Shown here piece by piece: positions 1 to 11,493 of a stretch of DNA of 64,000 nucleotides. The notes beneath the pieces were generated by a model that did not search any database, was not told the origin of the DNA, and saw nothing but the letters and a program-made list of their open reading frames with translations. Each line of letters starts with the position of its first letter. Position 1 is the stretch's first letter. The position numbers and the translations under genes are program-made. The stretch comes from Aotearoamyces nothofagi (Eukaryota; Ascomycota; Leotiomycetes; Leotiales; Tympanidaceae), in assembly GCA_015345905.1 (NCBI GenBank), contig JADDTR010000007.1, positions 806,001 through 870,000 on the forward strand, given 5' to 3'.

Positions 1-269
1 TACCCTACACAGATACCCTAGAGACTGGAAACGGACGGCACGCCCTTTAGCGAGCCACACCGACAATTGTGCTGTGCTCGGCTTGTCCTCGTCCTTGCAC
101 TTGTCCCAGTGCAGGGCTAAATATCTTTGTCATCCTCCCGCGCAGCCTGTGCAGAAGCATCAACAACTTCCGGCGATCGATCTAATCTAATCATCCTGCT
201 CTCGTTCCTGAGCTAATCCCGTGCGGCTGCCCCTAAGATATATCCCTGAGAGACGTGACACTTTCGGCC

Positions 270-1482
270 ATGGCTGATCAGCAAAAACAAGCTCCCGCAG
301 AGGCAGACGCCCCAAAGCCGGTTTCTGAAGCCACGCCTGTGGTAGCAGCACCGACGACGGCGGAAGAGCCCACGACGGCCACAGAAGCAGCAGCTGTCCC
401 GCCTCCAGCAGCTGTCGACGCAGCCCCTGATGCAGACGCAACTCCCGCCACAGCTCCTGCGACCGACGAGCCAAAGCCGGTCGCAGAACCAGCGCATGCT
501 CCAGTCCAGCCCGAGGTTAAAACAGAGCAGCCTGCGAAATCCGCACTTTCGACGTTCTTCGCTGCGCTGCCAGCTATCATCAAGCAAGCAGAGCACCAGG
601 AGATGTGGGGGATCGAGCTCTCGGATGAGAGCCACGTTCCCACCACCATCGTCCTCGAGAAGTTCCTTCGCGCCAACACCCACGACGTGGCCAAGGCACA
701 GGCCCAGCTGACCCAGGCTCTGACCTGGCGCAAACGTGTGCAGCCGCTGAAAGTCCTCGAGAGCGCCGAGTTCGACAGGTCCAAGTTCGGCGACCTGGGA
801 TTCGTCACCACGTATCACGGCACCAAGGGCAAGGAGGTCGTCACGTGGAACATCTACGGCGCCGTCAAGGACAACAAGGCCACCTTTGGCAACCTCGAGG
901 AGTATGACAGCCCATCCGTCACGCGCGCATGGGATTTCAATAACTGACTCGTGCCTCTTGTAGATTCATCAGATGGCGCGCTGCGCTCATGGAGCTTTCC
1001 ATCAAAGAACTTGATCTTGCGTCGGCCACGGTCAAGATCCCTGAGAATGGTCCCGATCCCTACCGCATGGTTCAGGTACACGACTACCTCAACGTGAGCT
1101 TCCTCCGCATGGACCCCGCCGTGCGTGTCGCCTCGAAAGAAACCGTCCAGACCTTCAGCGTCGCCTACCCCGAGCTCCTCAAGGACAAGTTCTTCGTCAA
1201 CGTCCCGCTCATCATGTCGTAAGTTTTGCCTCCCCCCCTCCGCATCCCCTCCTATCCCATCTTTGAAGCCGCCCCCCCCCTTACAAAAACTCCAGGTGGG
1301 TCTTCGCCGCCCTGAAAGTCTTCCTGAGCCCCGCAACAGTCAAGAAGTTCCACCCCCTGGGCTACGGCGCCAACCTCGCCGCCGAACTCCCCGACTTCGG
1401 CGATCAGCTCCCCGCTGCATATGGTGGCAAGGGCGAGGATATCAAGTCGCACGGCCTCACGGTCAAATACGTCGGTGCTTAG
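270..1482 (+). CDS. sfh5: Sec14-like phosphatidylinositol transfer protein (CRAL-TRIO), SFH5 type
   Basis: Three exons, 270-901, 964-1218 and 1296-1482, give 357 residues. The ATG at 270 is the first in frame. The first junction restores the motif FIRWRAALMELS and the second restores LIMSWVFAALKVFL, both typical of Sfh5. The first ~95 residues are Ala/Pro/Thr-rich low complexity, followed by a CRAL-TRIO N-terminal helical segment (LEKFLRANTHDVAKAQ) and the lipid-binding fold. Family knowledge: non-classical Sec14 homologues move phosphatidylinositol between membranes at the ER and plasma membrane; some Sfh5 proteins also bind heme. Both introns are short (62 and 77 bp); the second carries a C-rich run. 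The Pro/Ala extension is longer than in yeast, as is usual in filamentous fungi. The identification is firm; the in vivo ligand cannot be read from the sequence. Confidence 0.9.
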
Positions 1483-2428
1483 CTGGTCTGTACGAGTACC
1501 CCCCGTCACCCGCGTCCACGCCAGCATTCAGACCAAATCTTCTCCCTTTTTAAAAAAAAAATCCGTCCTCATTTATTGGTTGGCGCAGGCCTACCTTTCC
1601 TTCCCTCCCTGTTTTTGGGGGGTTGTCGTTGTCGTCGTTTTGCAAATCAGAAGCTACAATATATCCCCTCGCTCGATTAGATCTGTTTTAATAGTGTTTT
1701 TTTTTTAATATCTATATAATTAGAATCTGATCTTACCGGTCCGATTAAATACCCCCCTTCTATCCGTGCATGCAAAACTTTCACCCGCGAATCTGTGACG
1801 CACACCTCAGCCTTCCCCGCCAGCGCAACCCGTCCCCGCCACGTGATCCTCCATACTCTTGGGGGGAAAATACCGCGTTGCAGGCTCGTCACTCCGACAC
1901 GACATACCTCGCGACTTCGGCTGCTGAGATGGACGTGCAGAGTCGGAATCGACACGTCTCGTATGCGCATCTTGTCGGTGAACGCCGAGATCGATCGACG
2001 GGGGCGCGGGAATCAGATCACGTGATTCGAGACATCGTGCAGCCCCAGAGGTGAGGGAAGCTCGAATCGTCTCGTACTCATGTGGAGCTCCAAAGAGGAG
2101 GCGTGCATGTCCTCAGGTGGTCGCGTGGTATTATTAGATATAGACAAAGCGCAATGCTCAGATGCCATGTTTCTTTACGACAGAGTATCATTGATTATTT
2201 ACAATGCAAGATGGGTATGCTATTTATATATTGCAGGCATCAGGGTATATGCATGCATCATAAGTGAGATCGATCATCGTCGTGCTATGAAGAAAAAAGA
2301 AAGAGCTCTCTAAATGCCTCCCAAAAAATAAAAATTCAAGTTTATATATATGCCTGCCGTATATGTCGTAGATTGCGTTGCCGTTTCGTCATGATAATTA
2401 CCCTCCAATACTGAGCTTCCGGAATCCT
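1483..2428. other. Convergent intergenic region with palindromic E-box
   Basis: Lies between the 3' ends of sfh5 and the RBR ligase gene. It holds T-rich and A-rich runs (about 1550-1562 and 1697-1707), probably 3' UTR sequence. A perfect 10-bp palindrome ATCACGTGAT lies at 2017-2026, and another CACGTG near 1840. These are bHLH-type sites, but no promoter is expected between two convergent genes. No convincing coding frame was seen. Confidence 0.4.
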
Positions 2429-4771
2429 TCACATTGATAAGACGCCCTCGGCAGGTTCCTCGCCGGGTTGCACATGCGTCCGCCAGGCGTTGACCCTTCC
2501 GCTACCTCTGCCAGCGCCACCCAGTCCCGCGAGGACGGATGGCCGCGGTGCTGCTGTGGGGACAGTTGCGGTCCTCCGAGCTTGTGCCCTTCTCTGTGCT
2601 GCTGCTGCTGCTGCTGCTGGAGCATGTCGAGCTGCTTCAGCGGCATAGTCTGTCCTTGTCCTTCGTGGTAAGACTCGTTCTTCGGGTCGTGTCGTGGGGG
2701 CAGCGTTGTATTGTTCTGCTCGGGTATCGCGTTGCCGCAAGGGAGGTGCTGGGTTTGCCACGGGTAGCGGGGGAGGCATGCCTCGGTCTCTGTTGACATT
2801 CATGATATAGTTCGCTGCAGCATGTGCAGGATTTTGTTGAAAGTTAAGGGCATTTGGGATAGGACGATAATAGGTTTCGTTCATAAAGTGATTGTTGGCG
2901 TTGCCGAGGCCCTGTATTTCTCCTATTCCACCATTATAATCATCATCCAGATCAATTGCTTGTAGCCGCCGCGCAAGACCTTCATCCAGGAACTCCTGTC
3001 TCCTTCGGGCATCAAGCTCTTCATTATAAGCTCTAGGTCTTGGGGGTAACCGCAGCAGTGGCTGGGGAATAGCTACTCGACCGACTGCTATTGGTACTTG
3101 CATGTGGCCGAGGCGGTCATTTTCCACAGCTTCGTAATTGAACCATGGACAATTGCAAGTCTTCCATTTCAACCCACAGATCATACAGAACTCAGCGGTA
3201 CAGCGGCTAGAGAGGTTGTCAGCTTATTAAAGAGACGGTAAAACGTTGCAACTCACCATGTCATATGATTACAGCCCTCCTTCAGTTCAACCATGGTTCT
3301 ACAGCTGAAGCACCTTTGCCACCCGGCTTCTTTAGCAGCCTCAAGAATTCGATTTGTTTCTTCATCTTTTGGACAATCTTTACTGCCATGCCATTTACCA
3401 TTACATAGACAGCAAACTTTGGTCTTACATCTGCTACACTTCCCAAACTTCTTGCCACCTTCATGATGTATGTTAGAGGGCTTGATCCATTCGCCGCACC
3501 TTCGAGCCGGACAATAAATCCTATTCTTTGTAGTATATTCTTGAAACTTCTTATTCCATAATTTCTTGAAGGGAATATCGAAGAGTTTGTCAACATGCTT
3601 CACAGGTATATGCTCGGATGTACAACACTTTGGAGGCATATGTTGAGGATCGTTGACAGAGAGTCTGAATATACGCTTTAAACAAGAATGACACATTCGA
3701 TGGCCACACTTCAGTTTGGCAGACTTGGCGTGAGGTATATCATCCGATAGGCAAGTCAAGCATTCGACACTATGATCATTAGTTCACTCCTGTTAGAGCT
3801 AGGGTGATGGTCTCACAGTCTCGGTGGCTCACGATGTTTTGGAGCTGGCGCAAACAGGCCAAGGAAAGTCCCACGCTTGTTTGGGGTGTTCGTGTTCGTG
3901 GTTGAAGGTTCGTAAAGAGATTTAGTAGGAGGGTGAGAGCTACTGGTCGTATTTCTTCTTCTTAATTGTGGCTTAGTATCCGTACGTATATCTCGAGGTG
4001 AGAATGTTCTAGCAAAATATCATAATTAGCTTGCGATTTGCATAACGAAGTGGTTTATAGCCAGTACCTCTTCAGTATGTCTAAAGGTTCGATAGAGCTC
4101 CTACGAGATGACGAGGTTTTACTGCGGTGTATAGATCTGACAGAAGCTTTGGAGTCGTCATTGTGGATTTTGCCATCGTTAACGACTGAGCGTGTGTGCG
4201 AGCTATGTCCGGAGGTTCTTGGTTTGTCGGCTCTAGTGTATATGTCCTTAACTCGCCTTTTATGAGGCTTCGGTTTCGATTCGACATCTTCAGATATGAC
4301 CGACATTGGCAGATCCTTGTCCTCTATATCAGAGGCATCATCATCTCGACCTACGGTTCTCGTCTCCGATATCCTGGTATAGGGTGGCCGTGTTTTAGGT
4401 GGGCCATAAACGTATTCCGGCGCATCATCGCCGTCTTTCGAGCTCGGCTTTCGCCGTCGATGAGGTTTAACCTCTGTGTGTGATCGGTGTGTTGAGTGCT
4501 TCCTGTGCTTATTTCTTGACGCAGGTCTTGAAGTAGGCTGATTTGATCGCAAAACGGAGGTAGAGGGCATCCTTCGAGCGGGCACAATCCTGTGTATATT
4601 TTTACTGCCGGTGTAAAGATCTGCTCTAATGCTGCGCAATTCTTCCTGCGTCGGCCTTTGCGGCACTTCTATATCGCCACAGAATTTGTCAGGTGCGCCA
4701 TCTAACCCAATCTCTGCTCGTCGACGTCTCCTCTCTCTGCGCCCCGGATCAGGTTCGTCTGGATTCGCCAT
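2429..4771 (-). CDS. RBR-type (RING1-IBR-RING2) E3 ubiquitin ligase, Ariadne-like
   Basis: Four exons, 4771-4068, 4008-3817, 3769-3257 and 3206-2429, give 728 residues. The N-terminal ~300 residues are charged, Arg/Ser-rich and probably disordered. RING1 starts at the VECLTCLSDD motif, restored across the second junction. The Cys-rich IBR follows (YCPARRCGEWI, CSRCKTKVCCLC), then RING2 (CFSCRTMVELKEGCNHMTC, with RCTAEFCMICG after it). Family knowledge: RBR ligases form a thioester on the RING2 cysteine after the His-Met pair before passing ubiquitin to substrate. That cysteine would be Cys470, and its codon is split by the 3207-3256 intron. The C-terminal ~220 residues are Arg/Pro/Ala-rich with a poly-Ala and Gln tract. 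Substrate unknown. The class is sure; the exact orthologue is not. Confidence 0.88.
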
Positions 4772-5824
4772 TTCCCAAGCCCGATAGCCTCAACTTTCGG
4801 GCAGTTCCAGCATAGTTGGGACAGCGAAGACTGCCTTCGAACTATTCGACGGTAGGACTTGGGTAGGCCAACTGTTCACATGCGATAGGATAGGAGGTGC
4901 AGGAAGTGCTGTGGTGAATCGCACCAAGGGTCGAAATGTGCATATGCAATGCAGCAGTTGCGGAATAAGGCAAGCGACGTGTCGGCCGATGCTACTCTGT
5001 ACAAAGGGTTTATTCCTGCCTTTGACAGCTCTGGTGCAATTCTTAGGGTTGAAAATAAATCCACAGAGGGCAAACAATAGAGCTCGCTCGAGCGCTAAAT
5101 GTCATGCTCACCGCTTTGATTTGGCGGGGGACGGCCCGCAGGGATTCCGGCGAATCCTTAGACCGGATTTATAGGGGTCGATCGATGGATGTTCACGAGT
5201 TGGATGCGCTGTCCCATGTTCGCCTCATCCCAAGAATTCGAGGCAAGCGAACTAAGCAACTTTAACTAATCATAGCACTGCAACTTGATAGCTATATCAC
5301 AACTACAACTTCGGCTGAATTTCTCAAAATTGGCATAGATATAGAGCTGCTTCTACTAAATCTTCTATGAAAGTTTCGAGAATTAGCCCGCTCATGCCGT
5401 ACTTTGCTGTCAAAAACATGCATATCTTTAGTGTTCACAAGGATGTGTTCAATCTCGAAAGTAGCCTCGATTTCTCCGCATCGGTGCCATTGCACACAAT
5501 CAGCACATGTGCAAGGATAAATATCACTTTATATCGATAGGCAGTCACAGACTAGATTGTGTACACAGGAGGTTCAATGCATTCGTCAATAGTTCGTAAT
5601 TGCTCCTTATGGAGCACTGTTACTCGGATACTGAGCCATGCGATCTCGCCTTTGTCAGTTCTATGATACAAAGAGCAGGACACGACCGAAGAACGAACAT
5701 GCCATCATTCCTGAATCCATATCGCCCAAGCCAACCATCTGTATGCTGATCGTCAAAATCTTAGCACTCTTCTTCCCTCCTTAACGCCAGGCAACCTAGC
5801 CAGTAAATTCGCTGCAGCAATCCA
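4772..5824. other. Intergenic region upstream of the RBR ligase gene
   Basis: Lies between the start of the RBR gene and the stop codon of psy2. It should hold the RBR promoter and the psy2 3' UTR. Open frames here are short, lack recognisable motifs and have no plausible splice partners. Nothing else was identified. Confidence 0.4.
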
Positions 5825-8787
5825 TCAATTACCATCTTCGCCTCCAGAATTGCCTTCACCGCCACTCTTGATGGCTGGCGAGAGACTAATTGCGATTTTC
5901 TTGGGCGTCGTCCCTCCACCGCTTTCACGCGTATTGAAATTCTTCTTGCGTCTAAGAACGTTTGAAGTGTTGGAAGAAACGGAAGTGGTAGTGCTAGTTG
6001 AGTTCCGACGCTTGTGTTGCTGCTGTGAGAGTTTTCCAAGTTCATCCTCTTCATCCTCTTCTCTTCGCCGCTTCTCCGACAATCGCTCAGGTGGCGCCGG
6101 CGCTGTTGAATCACTTAAAGTGACACTTTTATCGATCGGCTTCACACCTTCCACATCTGGTGCTTTACTATTAGGTAGAATGCCTGTAGAGACATCGGCA
6201 TCCATATTCTCACCCTCCTCATCTGACGGGTAGTCAACTAGTGGTTTCGACAAGGGCGAAGCGCCGTTCATAGAAGCCTGACTAGACGGAGACTTCGCAG
6301 GAGCCTCGTCCTCATCGTCTGACGTATTGAAGTATTCTTCTTCGGCTGCATCCAAGTCCTTAACACCTTGCCACCTGCGACCACCGCTAACCTGTGACCT
6401 GCCTGGGGTATCCTCTTCCGTATCAAGGAAAGAAGTATCGATGGAAGCAGTGTAGCCTCGAGTTTGATCATACCTAAGGATTAAGTTGCTGAATGTGTCC
6501 ACGTAGACAATGTCCTTAATCTTGTCGCGATAGTTCTCAACCAAATGATTGACCAAAACCTTTACATTCTCTCGTCTGATAAATTCGAAAAATTCCAAGC
6601 ACGCAGAGTTCAGTAAATTATCTCTTGGCATAGTTTCGTAGACAATATTAAGGATAGGTTCAAACAGATGCTCTTGCATCATCTGTTGATTGTAAAACTC
6701 GTCTTGTAGGCTGACTAGATTACGGAAGAACTTCAAAGCCGCTGAACATGTTAGTAAAGATAGTATCGCGCAACTTTAAAAACTTACTTAATTTCAAATG
6801 CTTCTCTGGGCACGTCAAAAGTTGAGCGATTCGTTGACCTAGATTCTCGGCCAGTACGAAGTACTTGCTTCGGTGCTGATGTTGTCGAATGAAGAAGCAG
6901 AGTATTTCAATAAGATGAACGAACAGAGATACCTGCTGGACTGTGAAACTCATGTCCTTGCGCTCCTTTAGATCTACTAATGGTTTAAAAAGTCTCTTGG
7001 CCGACTGCTCGTAAAAGTTGACCAGGAACAGCTCTTGTTGAGGGTCGGCTTGAGGTCGCATCCTGCTAGCAAATTCACCACTAGCTTTGGCCAATCCATC
7101 TAGAGGCCCAGCTTGTGAACCTGGATCAAGAAGAACCTTGATCGCATCTGCAATCTGAGCCTTAACTCCTAGATCAACCTCAACTAGAAGAAGATCAATA
7201 AGAGAGTCGGTGAGAGGTGTTTGCTTTTCGTTGATTTGCCGAAAGATTGTCTGGCGTATCATCTGGGGGTCATGGTCGATCATAGATACCAGGACGTCCG
7301 TAGCACCAACGCGAACACCAACATCGCTGTGTCGCAAGGCAAAGTTGATGACGGATAAGAGGCCATGGCTCAGAAAATTGTTATATAATTGTTGCCGCGC
7401 TGGCGCCTGTAGGTTCTTTGCAATAGCACAGCATTGCTGGATGAACAGAACAGCGTCCTTCTTGCGTTTCTGATCTAGCTCTCGCGGTCCAAATATACCA
7501 AATAGCTCCTTCAAAAACGCTGCATTTGTCTGCAGATGTTGAACAATGTCGACCTGGTTGAAGAAGATTAAAGAATTAAGTATGGAGAACGTAGGATCAT
7601 CCAGGATCCGGGCCAAGACGACGTCCTTTAGATACTGGAGACGGTAGGTGTGATGAATCTTCTTCCGCACCTGTTCGTCATCAATACGGACAACCTCCTT
7701 GTATCTCGACTCGTCGGATAGCCATTGTCGATGATTGGCCTTGTGACTTGGAAAGTCTGGGTCATATTCCAGCGCTCCCACAACTCCTAAAATCACCTCA
7801 TCCGTCATGGCATATTCGATTATAGAGTTATCGTTGAGCAGTATCATAGTCTTCATTATGTTGCACAGCCGGTGAAGATCACCTAGGCTCTCCAAGTCTT
7901 CTGCCATCTCGACAAGAGGCGTGAGTTTCGGTATGTAGTCCTCGCTTAGTATGAATTTTGTCAACGCATCTCGACCCGACTGTGTATTTCCCAACGACCG
8001 CATCTGGTCTTCTATTTCTTTCAGGTTTCCGAGTTCGGGAGTGGGGAGGGAAACCGGGTTCTGAAATGGATCGATCGGGATATCATCAGACAGGGCATCT
8101 TCTATTACTTAAGTAGTGATCAGCATCGTTTATCCAGACTTTTCAGAAGCCCGAAAGGTTTCCGGCACAGCCCAATTGCGGTGACTAACCTGGTCCATTT
8201 GCAAGTAAATGTTGCTGAACTGTATGAACGAACTTCCTAAACAACAAAGCACTGTCAGCTGTTTCACGTTGAATAGCAATGCCAGAGATAAAAGAATAGA
8301 GTAGCATACCATATGGCTGCGCAGCCCTCAGCTTCTTGGAAGCTGAGGGCCATATCGACACCGTTCATTGGTTCTGTCCATACTATAAGGGTGTCTGCAG
8401 AAAACTATCAGCCAGCGCTTGTACATGCACTGTGGTCGTACGTACCTTGTTGCTTTTGGAATCCATCCTCCTTGCAAATCCTGGTCTCTAAAAGTAACCT
8501 GTCTGCTGGCCCTTCCTCTGCCTCTACAATAATGCGCGGCTCTTCGCGAACGCCATCGCCCTGCGTCACGTACATGTTAGCAAACTGTCCGCCCAAATAG
8601 CGTTGCATGTTGCGAAATCTCTGTTTGGTATGATTTGTCGCAGAGGGAAGCTGGGATAGGGAGTCCTTACGGAGACAATTGTTGCGGTGCAAAAACCCGT
8701 GCCCCGATCATACCAGTCATTGTTGCGCAACTCGTAAACCTTCACTCTCTTCTTCTCGCTCGGCGGATTAGGCACCGCTTGTGCCAT
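5825..8787 (-). CDS. psy2: Protein phosphatase 4 regulatory subunit 3 (Psy2/SMEK)
   Basis: Six exons, 8787-8671, 8560-8446, 8394-8310, 8236-8190, 8101-6788 and 6741-5825, give 864 residues. Joins rebuild the SMEK N-terminal PH-like (EVH1) domain: KKRVKVYELRNNDWYDRGTG, then EEPRIIVEAEE, TLIVWTEPMNG and CAAIWKFVHTVQQHLL. The large fifth exon is the SMEK helical-repeat domain. The last ~200 residues are acidic and Ser-rich, with a KRRN-type basic patch near the end that may be a nuclear signal. Family knowledge: Psy2 joins Pph3 and Psy4 in PP4, which dephosphorylates gamma-H2AX and Rad53 after DNA damage. I start at the ATG at 8787; an in-frame ATG at 8910 would add 41 residues that do not look like the family. 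Confidence 0.93.
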
Positions 8788-11493
8788 TATCAGAGGTTGT
8801 AGTTCGCCCTCGGCAGGCTCAGGCAAGTAGCTCAGAATGCCCGATGACAAATCGAGATGCTGCTGGAGGGAAAGCTGCGTCTGAGTCGAAAGAATAGTTG
8901 AAGACGCCACGATGCTGCCTCGGTTGGGAACTTGCGCGCGGATCGCTGTCGCGCAGGCCGTCTATGCAAGCATCGATTTCGAGTGTAAAGGCATGCGCTC
9001 GGGTGTGCGAGATCTTCAGTGGTAGCTGGATGGTCGAAGAAAACCCCGCGGTTTGTTGTTAGTATGAAGTAGGTAGCGTGACGTTGGTCTAGGTGAAGGC
9101 GACGATCCAAGCATGAGGCTCAGGCTCGCTAAGCAAAATTAAGGTTGGGAGACGCGCTTGCTGTGGGTGAAACCGGGATGGAGATGGTAAATCCAGTCCA
9201 GCGGTTAATTCACGTCTTGCTGCTGCTATTTTTGCATTCGCCGAGGTACATGACTGCCATCATCTTACGTTAAGCCATCTATCCGATACGTCACTATTGA
9301 GAAGAAGCGAAATGCATCTTTTTTCGGTGGGTTTTACCGAGGCTGGCAGGCACTTGCGTCATGAAACATTCCTCAAGACGCGAGACCGCTCCAATGTGGA
9401 ATTGAACGTAATCTTCAAGATAAGGCCAGGTCCCGCCATCAAGTTTCCAGGTCTATATCGCGGCTATAATATACTCCGGAAGCCATTACCGAACATCCAT
9501 CGACGCGTGAAACTCCGCATTGTAGTGTTGTATATGTGATAGTCACGTAGCCAATGTGCAACACGTTGATTTGTTGCGACCCGGCGACTTGGTACTAGAT
9601 AAATGCTTTATTAAATTCTAGGAGTGTCGCGGCCCTTAAATACCAACTATAGTCTCTAGCTTTGGACTACTGAGAACTGAGGTGGCCGAGTGCTTTCCCA
9701 CTTCTCAATGTTAACTTCGTGTGACAGGTAGGATCGTCTCCTCAAAGAACTCAAACGTACTTCCTTCGGGTGATTGTTTCTCGGATTTCAGGGTCCGACC
9801 ACTGCAGAGATTCATTTGAGGAGACAGCAATACTGAAGAATCTGATAGGGAGTCCTCTTTTACACTTTTACAATGTACCACTTCGTCACTTCCAAGAAGT
9901 AGCAGCTAAAACGGGAATAATCCAACATGAGCTAAACGATGAAATCAATCGTATTTGCATGGTTCAAATGACGACAGTCAGAAATCCTCACTGAGACTTT
10001 CATATACCTCCAGTGTGGCTGAACCTAGTTCACTCAGCAGCAGGATTGCAAACCAAGGTAACGGGGCTGCCTTCTTGCAACGGTACGATGAATAATATAT
10101 TGTTATTGCTAGCTGTTAGATCCGTGGATTGGAAATACTTGAATTCCTTCACTGATGAAACCTTTGCCCCTTCATCAAATTAGCTGCTTCTCAAAGAGTG
10201 ATGCCATCTTTGCCTTTTCCCTCATTACTTCGAGCATATTTCGCAAAAAATATCCTCAAGCTTCTGCGGCAAGAGCCTTCCTTCGTTATCATACGTGCCG
10301 GAATCACTACCATGCCGATACCTTGTAGATTCTTTTAGTGCATATTCTGAAGAAAGGATTCGGCAAACGGCCTGTAAGGGTTAGAACTTGGATAGTTAAA
10401 GCTGAGATGGATGATGAGAAGGGCGATGAGTAGAAACAAGACGTTGAATCCAAGGGTATGAAGGCCACGGTAGGTGTCGAGAGTGGCCATGGCGCCGCCG
10501 CGTGAAGCCGCTGAGCAGTAAGCCATGAGCCGGGACCGAGCCGATCGGCTGTTTCAAAGGCCTACAGCATATCGGAAGATTTTCAAGGCAGAGCTAGCGG
10601 AAGCGAGGGTGTGTCGAGACCATACCTAGGCTGTTAGGCAAGGTATCAGCTATACTGATATAGAACTCTAGATATCCTCTACAAATGCACCGTGGCCGAT
10701 GTAACCATTGCAGAGCCTGGCTATCAAGACTGTTTCTTGGAAGTATAGCGGATATGATCGCTTGTCTGGGTAGTGCAATATGGATCGGGTTGAGCAAAGT
10801 CAAGGTTTCTTGGCGTAAGTCTCCGGGCGGTAGGTACAGTACGTACAGTGCAGAGGCGTGTTGTGTTATTAGTGGCGATGGAAAATGCGTTTATTTCCAA
10901 TACGCACGTCAGGACACAATAGCGATAGTTGCTCTAGTAGCCTTCTCTGCTTTCGTAACAGAGAGAGTAAGAAGGCTCTTAGTGAGAAGGGGGCCAGGGT
11001 GATGGAAAGATACCTAGGTAAGAACCCCAGTAGTAGACATATGAAAGCAAGACAAACAACATTACCTGAGAAACGAATTCTCGAATCGCCGTGTTCGGGC
11101 CTGCTTGCGGAATAAGAATCAGTCTGGGAGGCACGAGCAGCACGGCCAAGATGACATCTGGAAAATAATAATGTGAAGCGCTGATTCGTAATATGCAGCC
11201 TCCGAAGAACTTTGTTTGCTAAGTCCCGTCGGCCAACTCCGGCTGCCGTTCAGAGCCAGCGGCGGCATGGCACCTCGCACGCGACCCTGGCCCGACATGC
11301 AAAATCGCCCTGGAATTTTATCTTCATTGCGGGGAATAGTAGTACAAAGGCGACAGGGTCCCACCCTGGCCCTGTTCCTCCTGCTTGAATCTCGTCAACG
11401 TCCTGCACAAATTTTATCGAATCTCCCAACTGATATTGCGGTTCAATTGAGCTCAGTACCTACATTATTACCGGCTTCTTCTAGAAGCGGCGA
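8788..11493. other. Long gene-poor intergenic region
   Basis: About 2.7 kb between divergent psy2 and the MFS transporter gene. No family-recognisable coding sequence was found. The only frame with protein-like character is a 63-codon minus-strand ORF at 10335-10526, listed separately. A tRNA A-box-like string near 9683 was examined and rejected. Confidence 0.4.
10335..10526 (-). CDS. Possible 63-residue single-pass membrane microprotein
   Basis: An uninterrupted ATG-to-stop frame encodes a short basic/polar N-terminus (MAYCSAASRGGAMATLDTYR), one strongly hydrophobic stretch of about 18 residues (LGFNVLFLLIALLIIHLSF) and a polar tail with NPYRPF. Topology would suit a tail-anchored or inner-membrane peptide. 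A pyrimidine-rich CTAACCCTTACAG string inside the frame could be a splice acceptor, so this could also be one exon of a longer or decayed gene. There is no family match that I recognise and no neighbour in an operon-like arrangement. Chance occurrence is quite possible. Confidence 0.22.
   Translation of the reverse strand: MAYCSAASRGGAMATLDTYRGLHTLGFNVLFLLIALLIIHLSFNYPSSNPYRPFAESFLQNMH

Noticed and set aside
1-30. TACCCTA-like strings suggesting a telomere end
   Set aside because: Only two isolated CCCTA motifs occur, without tandem TTAGGG/CCCTAA repeats.
213-818. Long minus-strand frames opposite sfh5 exon 1
   Set aside because: They are the shadow of a codon-biased, Ala/Pro-rich exon. The plus strand carries the recognisable CRAL-TRIO protein.
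8788-8910. N-terminal extension of psy2 from an upstream in-frame ATG at 8910
   Set aside because: The added 41 residues are unlike SMEK N-termini, whereas the ATG at 8787 gives a standard start.
9681-9760. String TGAGGTGGCCGAGTGC resembling the A box of a tRNA-Ser/Leu gene
   Set aside because: No B box (GGTTCGANTCC) or acceptor stem follows at the right distance, and the sequence does not fold into a cloverleaf by eye.
10408-10430. ATGATGA as a possible snoRNA C box in the gene desert
   Set aside because: No D box with a closing stem was found within 60-120 nt, and the string is antisense to the hydrophobic ORF.
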